This document shows, piece by piece, positions 22,570 through 33,341 of a stretch of 64,000 nt of DNA. Each line of letters opens with the position of its first letter. Position 1 is the first letter of the stretch. The notes beneath the pieces were generated by a model. The model saw only the letters and a list, made by a program, of their open reading frames with translations. It was not told the origin of the DNA and searched no databases. A program made the position numbers and the translations under genes. Origin of the DNA: Littorina saxatilis (lineage: Eukaryota > Mollusca > Gastropoda > Littorinimorpha > Littorinidae); contig NC_090258.1 of NCBI RefSeq assembly GCF_037325665.1, forward strand, positions 37,294,452 through 37,358,451, read 5' to 3'.

Positions 22570-23027
22570 AGAAGGACAAATGAATTGCCGGTATTTTACC
22601 AGGTGTGCTACTTTTTCCATCAGATCAATTTACTGTGTCTCGTTGTGTTCAAAACTGGTTACAGAAAGGGTGTTCAAACGTGGAACGCTTCAGTTAATTC
22701 AGTAAGAGTGTACCGCGCGCCCGCACGGGGTCATGGCGTGACGCAGAAAGTTTACCGGACAATCAATGCACCGGAAGAAAAGAAAAGCACACAAACATTG
22801 CGTGTTCCGTGAATTTAACACCGGCCGGTAATCCACCCTTCTGACCTCTGGCAAGGGTTTACTTTGGTGTGGTCCGACGTGTGACCGCTTTCATAAAAAC
22901 AATTCGTTCTTGACTAACGTCACTCCCTCTCTGAACGGTGGCCCTAAGAGGCTAACACTGAGTGCAAGAAAACTGTAGCGTAACTCAATGGGATTAGCAA
23001 CCTAGGCCTCCACACCTCACACACTCT

Positions 23028-23065
<38 letters not shown>

Positions 23066-23459
23066 CACACCACTGACACTGACTGAAACAGTGACACGCC
23101 CACACCACACACCCACACCCACAATCACACACACACTGACACTGGCACACCGTGCACACACAAACACTTGCGCGCGCACACACACACGAACATACACACA
23201 TACACACACACGCACGCACGCACGCACACTGGCACACACACACATACATTTGTGCGCACACACTGCACACACACACACACACAAAACCGGCAAACTTCCA
23301 ACACCGGTGTACCTCAATAGGATTAGAAACCGACAAAAAACAATTAGACCCTTGAGAACTGCGCACGCTTTGCCTTCGTGTGCTGTGCAGCGCTTCAGAA
23401 CAGTGCATTTCGCCATGGAGCCATACGGTACGAGTCAAAACCGGATTAACGTGACTTAT
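22570..23459. other. Non-coding with CA/CG-rich microsatellite
   Basis: No supported gene. From about 23021 to 23284 there is a long imperfect CA tract with ACGC interruptions, source of several false open frames. The flanks show nothing that I recognise. Confidence 0.5.
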
Positions 23460-23636
23460 GTAAGCCTCCCGTAAACCATCACTGAGCTCCCCGAGTCTCT
23501 ACATACAGTGCAAGCATACTTCCATTTGATGAACGCTCGCCGAAGGGGAACATCCTGGCTGCTTTCTGTCGAGAGTGAGACATTTTCAAAGAATTTATTT
23601 TCGTGGACTACCCGAACGGACTATCAGGCGCCTCGT

Positions 23637-24032
23637 TTCGGATGAGACGAAAAACCGAGGTCCCTTCGTGTACACTACATTGGGGTGTGCAGGTTAAAGA
23701 TCCCACGATTGACAAAAGGGTCTTTCCTGGCAAAATTGTATGGGCATAGATAAAAATGTCCACCAAAATACCCGTGTGACTTGGAATAATAGGCCGTGAA
23801 AAGTAGGATATGCGCCGAAATGGCTGCGATCTGCTGGCCGATGTGAATGCGTGATGTATTGTGTAAAAAAATTCCATCTCACACGGCATAAATAAATCCC
23901 TGCGCCTTGAATATGTGCGCGATATAAATTGCATAAAATAAAAATAAAATAAAAATAAAATAAATCCTTGCGCTTAGAACTGTACCCACGGAATACGCGC
24001 GATATAAGCCTCATATTGATTGATCGATTGAT
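23637..24032 (+). mobile_element. SINE family A, 5'-truncated, nested in the MITE
   Basis: Starts at CGGATGAGACGAAAAACCGAG and contains GTACACTACATTGGGGTGTG, GGTCTTTCCTGGCAAAATTG, ATGCGCCGAAATGGCTGCGA and ATACGCGCGATATAAGCC. It ends in a GATT repeat. The tRNA-like head is missing here but present at 28724. Uninterrupted MITE copies join GCGCCTCGTTT directly to TAGACCTAAC, which fixes the insertion point. Confidence 0.85.
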
Positions 24033-24410
24033 AGACCTAATTTTTAAAATCTAAATAATAAATTGACAGCTTGTTACACAAACATTCTTAAATCATAAAA
24101 GAAATCTTTTTATCATCAAGACAAGATCAGTACAATTCAAAGTTTTGAAAGTTTGAAAAAGAAAAGCCCGGAAACGTGTCCCGCATAACGTCTTTCTCGT
24201 AGCAGACGACAGTTCTGCATAGCGCAAGTTCCTCTGAACCGTCAACCGCCACCGCTCTAGTTCGTGTGACTTGCAGCCGTTTGTTGCGTTTTAGATTCAG
24301 ATGTACACAATAACGTGCTATTGCAGAATAAGCTTACAGCGAGTCGCATTGAAATCACAAACTGACGACTACATTGTGGAAAAAAAGGAAACTGGATCAC
24401 ACGGGTTCAC

Positions 24411-24468
24411 GATTTCTTTCTTTATTTGGTGTTTAACGTTTTCAACCACGAAGGGTTATATCGCGACG
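24411..24468 (+). mobile_element. Short SINE fragment with 11-bp target duplication
   Basis: The insert TTTATTTGGTGTTTAACG through GGTTATATCGCGACGG is flanked by GGGTTCACGAT on both sides (about 24403-24413 and 24469-24479). Sister MITE copies have a single GGGTTCACGATGGCTC, so the insertion and duplication are clear. The insert resembles a common molluscan repeat phrase, from memory. Confidence 0.65.
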
Positions 24469-24752
24469 GCGGGTTCACGATGGCTCAGGGGTAAGATAAA
24501 CCACGCAAAAATAAATTCTTTGAACATTGCTCGCTCTTTACGGAGGGCACCTAGGATGTTCTCAAGCGGTGAGTGTTTAAATGACAAATGTTTAAATGTT
24601 TGTACGGTGTGTAAAAGCCTGACAGTGCAGGTGATGGTTTACCGGAGGCTGACTGTGCCTTTAAGGGATGAACTCTTTTACATCAGTTGGTTCACCCACT
24701 TCTCCGGCCTCTCAGTCGCCCTAGCAACAAAACTCAGGCCATGATTTTTTAT

Positions 24753-24925
24753 TACATTTAGTCAAGTTTTGACTAAATGTTCTAAATGTTTTAACATAGA
24801 GGGGGAATCGAGACGAGGGTCGTGGTGTATGTGTGTGTGTGTGTCTGTCTGTGCCTGTCTGTGCGTGTGTGTGTGTAGAGCGATTCAGACCAAACTACTG
24901 GACCGATCTTGGTTAAGACAACCGT
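24753..24925 (+). mobile_element. Truncated copy of the TTTAGTCAAGTTTTGACTAAA repeat
   Basis: Starts ACATTTAGTCAAGTTTTGAC, then AATCGAGACGAGGGTCGTGG, a GT tract, and GAGCGATTCAGACCAAACTA. The same order appears at 42575. The copy stops soon after GACCGATCTTGG. No coding. Confidence 0.75.
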
Positions 24926-25342
24926 GAATCTAATTTGCATAACATGAATTTTCTTTATTTTGGAACACATTTTCAATTCAAATACAACATAGATATTTTT
25001 GATTTAGGTAATAATAAGGAATCCCCTTTGAAATGTGTTATTGCAATTTAACATTTCACACATTTTTAATTAAGAAACTAGTCTCTTAATTTGTAAGATT
25101 CCAAGCTAAAAAGCAATCCCATTGTCCGAACCGGACAAGCATCCCCCACCCACCAACGTTGTTTCCCTCCAAACCAAATCATGTGCCTGTGTTTTAGAGG
25201 AGGATGTACGCAGTTTCCAGTTCATCAGCCTCTGCTTCAGCGCAAGCGATTATGGTGAAAAGGTCTGTTATTTCCATTGTCGTCACTGTCAGTTTTTCAT
25301 ACATTAAACATCCGCACCTGACTTGTGAAAGACATAACACAC

Positions 25343-25389
<47 letters not shown>

Positions 25390-25980
25390 CGGGAATGTGC
25401 GCGCGCGCGGGCGCGCGTGTGTGTGTATGGATGCAGTGTCCGTGTCAGCCTATCCCATACATATGTTTATGATCCGGTTCCCGGCTGTACGTGTATCTCG
25501 AACACTCACTGAAGTATGTAAGCTTTGTTGGTTCCTATACTTTGGTGAAGTTTAAGTGACAGACACTGTTCACTGGCCGGAACAGAGGGAACTGTTCACT
25601 GGCCGGAACGGAGGGAACTCTTACATTTCGCCGTTCATTTCCTGCAGTACACGTGTGGTACTTAGTTATCATTGTGAATAATAAGTGCTGTGCAAAATTA
25701 ACTGCTTCGAACCAGTCCATACTAGCGAGTGTGGAATGACAGACACCACACACAAAAATCAAAAATCAAAATAAATCGCCACGAGAGCCGTATTCTATAA
25801 TACATGTTTACTTGACGGTACAGTCATTCCAGTGAAAAAAGTTCGGCTAACAGTCTCAGGCTTTTACATGGAATAAGACCATCCCTCCACTTGATCACAT
25901 ACTAAAAACCAGCAGTCTGACTGCTTCCTGGGCGGAGTTGATATTTTTGTTAAGACATGATTTCACAGATTTCCACTAAA
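24926..25980. other. Non-coding with GT tract and MITE remnant
   Basis: A GT run at about 25345-25387 followed by CG-rich DNA. At 25562-25620 GTTCACTGGCCGGAAC appears twice. From about 25858 the phrases TTTTACATGGAATAAGACCA and CCATCCCTCCACTTG are those of the MITE family at 32999 and 49749, here as a left half only. No supported gene. Confidence 0.4.
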
Positions 25981-26579
25981 CACGGGGGATAACCGGCTAT
26001 ACAGTGGTAAGCTGGTGTACGGTGAGTAACACTCGATTCGGCCTGCATTTTCCCGTTTTACCACAAAGTTGTTGATTTCTGTCTGGATTAAAGGTGACCT
26101 ACTGCATCTGCGATGACTAACTTTGTTTCGAAATGCATAATATGTTGAAGAAGGATTTGCGTTTTCCCGTATTTAAATGTTAAAACGAGAAATCGTGGTG
26201 ACGAAGCACCGGAAATGGCTGCTCGGTGGGTTTCAAATGTAGAAATGCGCTTCTTTTTACAAAACCAGCTCGTATTCAGCTTCGGGACGGGAGTCTTGGT
26301 GACAAAGGAATCATACTTGATGCAAAGGAGTGCTATTGTCGGGTTGGAATCATTCGTTAGAGCGTGCAGGCGAGAGGCGGTCAAATATGCGAGAGGATCG
26401 TCACCGGGTTGAAGACCGTCGCGAATGGGGCCGCAGACGCATAATCCGGTTTGATGCATAATTTTCTGTTAAACTAGACTTTTAGAACAAATTTCTCAGT
26501 CTCTGTCTGTCTCTGTCTCTCTCTCTTTCTCTGTCTCTTTCTCTGTCTCTCTCTCTGTCTCTCTCTCTGTCTCTCTCTG

Positions 26580-26634
<55 letters not shown>

Positions 26635-28723
26635 GTCTCTCTCTGTACGTCACTGAATAGTCGTCGGTTGCTAAAATGCCCCCCCCCCCCCCCCCCCGTT
26701 TACCCCCTCCTCCCCCCCTCCCGACTAACCTTCAATACATGTATAATGCTGAATAGGAGTGGCTGTCATCTGTTAGCAGGTCAGCAATACTTTGAGGGGG
26801 AAAGGAGGCATATGGTTAGGAGGTAGTCGTCCTTAGCGGATTATGACTTTATTCAGTCAACGAAGTCATTCGGCGCTCAGTGTTTTCTGGGTAAAAAGAA
26901 GAATAAGTGTTTCCCAATAATGCCGCGGAAAAATATGTAAACATTTGCTTTAGAAAACCTTTGCTGCGGAAAAAAACTATGCTTCTGCGGATGATGACAT
27001 TAATTCAAAAATGCTGCAGATAAACCGGTTTTTTTTTTACATCATTTCTGTGGGTTTTTTCGCAGGAAAACTGAAAAAGTGATAATATGTACGCTAAGGA
27101 AAATTACATCCTAATGGTTTGCCTAGTTTCCATCTGAAAGTAGTTTTTCCGCAACATAATGTTTACATGTTTTTCCGCGGATTTATTAGGAATACTTGTT
27201 TCTTCCGAATAACCTGTGACAGTTTGTTTTTTTTACCCAGAAAAACTAACGATCTTGTTAAGTAGCGTTTGTATCCGCCGCCGCCCCCCCCCCCCCCCCT
27301 CTCAGGATATAATAGCTTGCTCCACAGTGCCCCAATCAGAAGCGAGAATAATTTTTGAAGCAAATCGAAAACGAAGTGGACTACTGCGTCCGTCTATGCA
27401 AATTTGATAATGCTGCTGACAGGTAAGTGTGTTACCAGCGTAATTTTGCAACTTTGAACTTCCGACAACGAACTCATTCGGCGCTCCGAAAATTCTCGGT
27501 AATTTAGGACGAGTCCATATCTCTCAACAGAGAGACAACTCAAGTAATAATGAGCAAGTATAAAAGGCCGCGGAAACAGAGACTACATATCCATCTTTTT
27601 CGGATTATGACTTCATTCAGCTATTCTGCGGAAAAACAGAAATACAGCAGAAAAACGGCCCGGGTTTTCTGCAGCATTTCTGAATAATGTTATCATCCGC
27701 CGAAGCATCTTTTTCCGCAGCAAAATATTTTACTGCAGTAAAATTGAAATAAATAATGCTGCGGTAAAACGGTGCTGTCCTTTTATTGCAGAAAACCTTC
27801 TTACATTTTTTCCGCAGCATTTTGTACTAGCTCATGATAATATTGGATCACGTGAGTTCCCTCTATGTTGAGAGATGGACTCGTACAAAATTACCCGGAA
27901 AACACTAAGCGCCGAATGACTTCGTTGCCTGAAAAAAGTCATGATCCAGGACAACTACCTCCTAATCGTGTGCCTCCTTTCCCCCAAAGTACTGTGTATT
28001 GTTCTATGCTGGCTGGCTAACGGATGACAGCCACACCAATTCAACATTATATTGAAGGTAAAAGTGGGGGGGGGGGGATTAGCAACCGACGACTATTCAG
28101 TGACGAAACAGTGAGAGACTGCTGAGAGAGACAGAGACAGAAAGACAGACAGACAGACAGACAGACAGACAGGCAGAGACAGAAAGAGGAAGTGAGAGAG
28201 AGAGAGAGAGAGTGTTCGAATATCTAGTTTAACAGAAAATTATGCATCAAACCGGATTTTGGGTCTGAGGCCCCATTCGCGACGGTCTTCAACCCGGTGT
28301 ACGATCATCTCGCATATTTGACCGCCTCTCGCCTACACGCTCTAACGAATGATTCCAACCCGACAATAGCACTCCTTTGCATCAAGTATGATTCCTTTGT
28401 CACCAAGACTCCCGTACCGAAGCTGAATACGAGCTGGTTTTGTAAAAACAAGCGTATTTCTACATTTGAAACCCACCGAGCAGCCATTTCCGGTGCTTCG
28501 TCACTACGATTTCTCGTTTTAACATTTAAATACGGGAAAACGCAAATCCTTCTTCGACATATTATGCATTTCGAAACAAAGTTAGTCATCGCAGATGCAG
28601 TAGGTCACCTTTTAAGTCTAGACAGAAATCAACAACTTTGTGGTAAAACGGGAAAATGCAGGCCGAATCGAGTGTTACTCACCGTACACCAGCTTACCAC
28701 TGTATAGCCGGTTATCCCCCGTG
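25981..28723. mobile_element. 2.7-kb nested palindrome (foldback element)
   Basis: The ends are CACGGGGGATAACCGGCTAT and its exact complement. The outer arms (25981-26470 and 28232-28723) match at about 97% by eye. The next layer is a CT tract (26490-26632) mirrored by a GA/GACA tract (28110-28211). Then come G/C runs and arms beginning GGAGTGGCTGTCATC, mirrored at about 28020, then CCTTAGCGGATTATGAC as in the element at 4413. The centre lies near 27350. Both outer arms hold the same open frame of over 100 codons. Arms differ by scattered substitutions, which argues against a simple assembly fold. No clear target duplication. Superfamily unknown. Confidence 0.8.
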
Positions 28724-28982
28724 TGGGTGGCCGAGTGGTAACGCACTTGCGCTCGGAAGCGAGAGGTTGCGAGTTCGACCCTGGGTCAGGGCGTTAGCAA
28801 TTTTCTCCCCCCTTTCCTAACCTAGGTGGTGGGTTCAAGTGCTAGTCTTTCGGATGAGACGAAAAACCGAGGTCCCTTCGTGTACACTACATTGGGGTGT
28901 GCACGTTAAAGATCCCACGACTGACAAAAGGGTCTTTCCTGGCAAAATTGTATAGGCATAGATAAAAATGTCCACCAAAATT
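28724..28982 (+). mobile_element. SINE family A with intact tRNA-like head, 3'-truncated
   Basis: Head: TGGCCGAGTGGTAACGC (A box), then TTGCGCTCGGAAGCGAGAGG and GCGAGTTCGACCCTGG (B box); of the tRNA-Ser/Leu type by the A-box form. The body then matches 23637 from CGGATGAGACGAAAAACCG to ATGTCCACCAAAAT, where it ends abruptly. It directly abuts the palindrome. Confidence 0.85.
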
Positions 28983-29021
28983 TTGTTTGTTTGCTTAACG
29001 CCCAGCCGACCACGATGTTTA
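28983..29021 (-). mobile_element. SINE family B tail fragment
   Basis: TTTGTTTGCTTAACGCCCAG and CCGACCACGA match the start of the reverse-oriented SINE at 59058. Only the tail is present. Confidence 0.6.
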
Positions 29022-29122
29022 GATGAATTAATTTCATAAACAGCCCCTAGTGTCCGTTAAAAAATCAATTCATCAAAATACCAGAAACCAGCCGGGCTGT
29101 TGTTGTTGGCTGTGTGTTCAAG

Positions 29123-29825
29123 CGGAAGGATTGATGTGTACACGGGAAGGATTGATGTGTACATGGGAAGGATAGATGTGTACACGGGAAGGAATGATGT
29201 GTACACGGGAAGGAATGATCTGTACACGGGAAGGAATGATCTGTACACGGGAAGGAATGATGTGTACACGGGAAGGAATGATGTGTACACGGGAAGGAAT
29301 GATGTGTACACGGGAAGGAATGATGTGTACACGGGAAGGATTGATGTGTACACGGGAAGGAATGATGTGTACACGGGAAGGATTGATGTGTACACGGAAA
29401 GGATTGATGTGTACACGGGAAGGAATGATGTGTACACGGGAAGGATTGATGTGTACACGGGAAGGATTGATGTGTACACGGGAAGGATTGATGTGTACAC
29501 GGGAAGGATTGATGTGTACACGGGAAGGATTGATGTGTACACGGGAAGGATTGATGTGTACACGGGAAGGAATGATGTGTACACGGGAAGGATTGATGTG
29601 TACACGGGAAGGATTGATGTGTACACGGGAAGGAATGATGTGTACACGGGAAGGAATGATGTGTACACGGGAAGGATTGATGTGTACACGGAAAGGAATG
29701 ATGTGTACACGGGAAGGATTGATGTGTACACGGAAAGGAATGATGTGTACACGGGAAGGATTGATGTGTACACGGAAAGGAATGATGTGTACACGGGAAG
29801 GATTGATGTGTACACGGGAAGGAAT
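29123..29825. repeat. 21-bp minisatellite, about 33 copies
   Basis: The unit is GGATTGATGTGTACACGGGAA or GGAATGATG..., with TGTACA at its centre and a rarer ACGGAAAGG variant. The 21-base period keeps several frames open on both strands (the longest is 292 codons), which is an artefact. Confidence 0.95.
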
Positions 29826-30689
29826 GTGACTTTTCGGTTAAGACCCCGCATTATCTGGACTGCACCATAGACCGTCAAGCAAAATGCATTCACTACCAAG
29901 AAGGCGGTCTGCGTATCGATCATGACATCTTCCAACAGGATAACTTCAGCGTAATCTCAGAAGTATGACTTTGTAATCAGCAGTATGACCCTACTTAAGG
30001 ATATTGGTTGCACTTCCAACATGAAGCCATCGGTCATTCCAGTCGTTTCCGTCTGGCTGGCCATTTGCAAATGAGATATAGTGCATTTCTCAAGAAGTGG
30101 ACAGCACAATTCTGGATTTGTGTTCAAACTACCGTATGTACTGACTGTTGTAGGTAACGTGAGAGGATAAGTTAATGAGGAAGAGATGTGCTAATAGTTT
30201 GTGAAAATGCAATGATTGTTTTATTGATAAGTTCTTATAAACAAAAAGATGTATAAGCCCTCTCAACTTTATACACTCCTCGCACCTGCATTGAAATGAA
30301 CAAGCGACATTCCTCTTCGATGTGTTTTATTTTGGCCTGCACAGTCGTGAAACCCTGCCCTGTCAGCGCACCAGTAACGTCATGACTATTGAATGAAGGT
30401 AACATGCTTTGTGATAAAGTACAGTATGTCAAAGGGGCCCCGTCGGGGTTGAGAAAAATCAATCAATCAATATATCAATATCAATATGAGGCTTATATCG
30501 CGCGTATTCCGTGGGTACAGTTCTAAGCGCAGGGATTTTCTTGGTTCGGAAAATGTTAGGTATATGCCAAACTAAAATGAACAACGCATGTAGGACGTGT
30601 ATTTCAGTGGTATAGAAAGTTAGTACCAGACATTTTGGAGATAAAATCATCTTGCAATGGTTTAAACTCATCTTTGGTTTGGTGGTTAA
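29826..30689. other. Non-coding with a SINE A tail
   Basis: No supported gene. At 30463-30534, on the minus strand, lies the 3' end of SINE family A (GATT repeat, GGCTTATATCGCGCGTATTC, CTAAGCGCAGGGA); the rest of that SINE is missing. Confidence 0.6.
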
Positions 30690-31350
30690 TCCAAAATGTC
30701 ACTGCCCACTGCTAGGGAAATGCACTATACAAGAGGGCCAACGTATTGAGTGTCTTGACCAGGTAATGTAATAGCGGTCTTTCTCCAGACCTACTCTAGA
30801 ATTTCACTGACTGTCCACTGCTTGAGACATGCACAGGAGGGCCAGGGCAAGAAGTATCTTGGCCACACACTGTCATAGAGATCATTTTTAGGACAACTTC
30901 AGAGTCTCGCTGTCTGCTGCTTCGGAAATGCACTATGATAGAGAGCCAACGTGTGGAGTGTGTCGGCCACGCACTATGATATTAATAGTGGTCTCTCCCC
31001 AGAACTGCTTTAGAATTTCACTTCCTACTGCTTGGGAAATGCACCATACAGTGGAACCCCTCTCTTAAAAACCTCCAAAAATCTGAGAAAATCAGGTCTG
31101 AAAAAGGGTGGAGTCTCAAAATGGGTGTAAGTTTACGGAGGTAATGAACAGAAAAGCTGTCCAATCAATTGCAAGGTCTTAAAAGAGGAGCCTGAGGGTC
31201 TTAAAAGGGGGTTCCACTGTTTTTCTAGAGAGCCAAAGAATGTTTGTCTTTGTTCTGCCACTTACTGCAATAGTGGTCTTTCTCCAGAGCTACAGTCACT
31301 CCATAATTTCACTGTCCACTGCTTGGCAAATGCACTATTCAAGAGATCTA
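30690..31350. repeat. Degenerate ~140-bp tandem repeat, about four to five units
   Basis: Units share AATAGTGGTCTTTCTCCAGA, AATTTCACTGTCCACTGC, GGAAATGCACTATACAAGAG and GCCAACGT.TTGAGTGT. Divergence between units is high, so the array is old. One unit is split by the MITE at 31049-31219. Confidence 0.65.
31049..31219. mobile_element. Tc1/mariner (pogo/Tigger-like) MITE
   Basis: 171 bp with ends CAGTGGAACCCCTCTCTTAA and TTAAAAGGGGGTTCCACTG. The left flank is TA, while the right is TT, so the target duplication is degraded. It is inserted in a unit of the degenerate array between ATGCACCA and GAGAGCCAA. Relative of 35553-35834. Confidence 0.7.
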
Positions 31351-31659
31351 AAAGGTCGGGTAGTCCAGACTGGTCAATTTAGCGGGGATTATTCCGCGTA
31401 GAATGAAGCATGACTGCGTGAGGTCCTGGAATGACTGAGTAATGGGGTTTTACGTCTGCGAAGATCCCTTTGGCTTACTGTTAGACCGGTGGGTTAATGC
31501 TGGAATGTGACCCTGAGCGAAATCTAGGTCTTTACTTCGTCTTTTCTTTCTTTCTGTCTTTTTTACTTTCTTTCTTTCTTTTACCCTTAATGATCCACCA
31601 CTCAGAGTGAATCTTATTCAGTCCCATCTGACTCTGTTTCATAATTATACTGATATAGG

Positions 31660-31679
31660 CCACCCCACACACACACACA

Positions 31680-31714
<35 letters not shown>

Positions 31715-31905
31715 CTACACCTACACACACACACCTACACACATCCACACATACACCTACACACACACACACACACACCTACACCTACACACACACACCT
31801 ACACACATCCACACACACACACATACACCTAGACACACACACACAACACCTACACGCACCCACACACACCCACACACACACACACACACACAGACACAGA
31901 AACGA
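31660..31905. repeat. CA-rich microsatellite with ACACCTACACCTACAC motif
   Basis: An imperfect CA tract with nested ACCTAC and ATCCAC words. A short block (CACCTACACACATCCACAC) is itself repeated. No gene. Confidence 0.85.
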
Positions 31906-32998
31906 CTGAGAAAGACAATCCGACAGACAGACAGACAGATCAAGACTGACGGGCGGGTGTGGGAGAGGAAGAGGGGGGGGGGGGGGGTGTAGGCAGCCAG
32001 ACTGAGAGAGATAGATCTGACTAGTCCAGGTGGCTATCACTAAAAGATCTCATCTTACCTCTGTGAGGACAGGACCCTAAAGAGCAATCACTCAGACATC
32101 CGTCTCACAGTCACACTTTCACTATCATTCTAGCATGTAACAATTATACATGTCACGGTGTATGCATAATTATGTATGAACGTGTCATATCGTTACACGT
32201 AGAATATACCAGGGAGCATAATGTGTGGTCTCCAGTTACCATACATTGTGCAACGCTTTCTGTCATTTGTCATAAATATGTCATAATGCATGACCTTTTG
32301 TGTCCGTATAACCCAGTTTTAGCCAAAACTGACCTCAAAGGTATGCACGAATACATTCACGCTTCGTGGTGAGCAGAAAATATTACTTGTGAACACAATG
32401 ACTCAGCAGACCTATTCTAAAATATTTAAATTATTTCAGGTGTTGCGTATTTTAAAGGCACAATGGAACCTGCCCTAGTGACCACCTCTCCATGACGACC
32501 ACCTGCCCATTTCTACCACCCCAACCGACCCCGACGATTTTTTTTCTCAATATAATTCACCTTTCCGTAGCAACCACCTGTGTATAACGACCACTTTTGC
32601 TCGGTCCATTGCGTGGTCGTTATATATTAATAGGTTCGATACTGTACTGTCCTTCCCGTATAAGCTATCATGTAAACTACCCGCAGAAATGTTGACATGT
32701 CCTGACGTTTTACATGGAATAACACTGAGCATCCTTCCAAAAATCCACAGTTTGCCTGCTTTCTTTGCAGACCTGGAAGTTTTCGCTGAAGTAAGTTTTG
32801 CACACTGACTTGGTGTCACTTATGAATTAAACTAATTCCGAAAAAGAAAACAACAACCACTCTGCACATTTTGTCGCCAGGCTGTTGATTTTTGCTATGC
32901 ACCCAAGTCGAAGGATGCTCTTGTTCCACATAAAAGTCTGGAACGATCTGTGGTGGCGTACATGATCGTGCACTGGAGAAGGAACTTAAGGTGTTTTG
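31906..32998. other. Non-coding
   Basis: A poly-G run near 31973-31987. The words GGAACCTGCCCTAGTGACCA (32466-32485) with GACCACC repeats suggest another degraded Tc1/mariner-like MITE. No supported gene. Confidence 0.4.
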
Positions 32999-33341
32999 AA
33001 GGCACGTTCCCGCAAAAAAAACCCCAAAATACCAGTTTGGCTCACCTGGCCTGGCTTTGACGAGTGTAAGACTAAGATCATCCCTCCGCTTGGAGACATG
33101 CCAATAGTCAACAGCCTGGCTGATTCTGGTGCAGAGTGAGAATATGTTGATGAATTAATTTCATTAAAAAAACGCTTGTGTCTTTTGAGGAATTCACGCA
33201 TAAAAAAAGTCCCACTCTGTACAGAGATCACTGAGACTGTTGATTTGTTTGGGTGTATGGGTTCAGGTGGAGGAATGGTCTTATCCCATGTAAAAGCTAG
33301 CCTAGCCAAGTCTAATATGGTGAGCCGAAGGATTGTGCCTT
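32999..33341. mobile_element. MITE with AAGGCACGTTCCC-type ends
   Basis: The left end is AAGGCACGTTCCCGC, then TTGGCTCACCTGGCCTGGCT. The right end mirrors it with AGCTAGCCTAGCCAAG...GTGAGCCGAAGGATTGTGCCTT. The middle carries CCATCCCTCCGCTTGG-like and TTGATGAATTAATTTCATT words shared with 49749. The flanking TTAA is degraded. Confidence 0.6.

Larger units (their letters stand above)
23460..24660. mobile_element. TTAA-type MITE, interrupted by two SINE insertions
   Basis: Belongs to the family at 38311 and 60994. The left part starts GTAAGCCTCCCGTAAACC (the first bases are lost) and the right end is GACTGTGCCT followed by TTAA. The interior matches the other two copies in order (GGGAACATCCTGGCTGC, AATTGACAGCTTGTTAC, GATGGCTCAGGGGTAAGAT). 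Relative to those, two inserts are present: a SINE at about 23637-24032 and a short fragment at 24411-24468. The open frame of 147 codons here is inside this element and is not a gene. Confidence 0.8.

Noticed and set aside
24301-24744. 147-codon open frame
   Set aside because: Lies almost wholly inside the TTAA MITE and is not open in its sister copies by eye.
29057-29935. Open frames of 217-292 codons on both strands
   Set aside because: Product of the 21-bp repeat.
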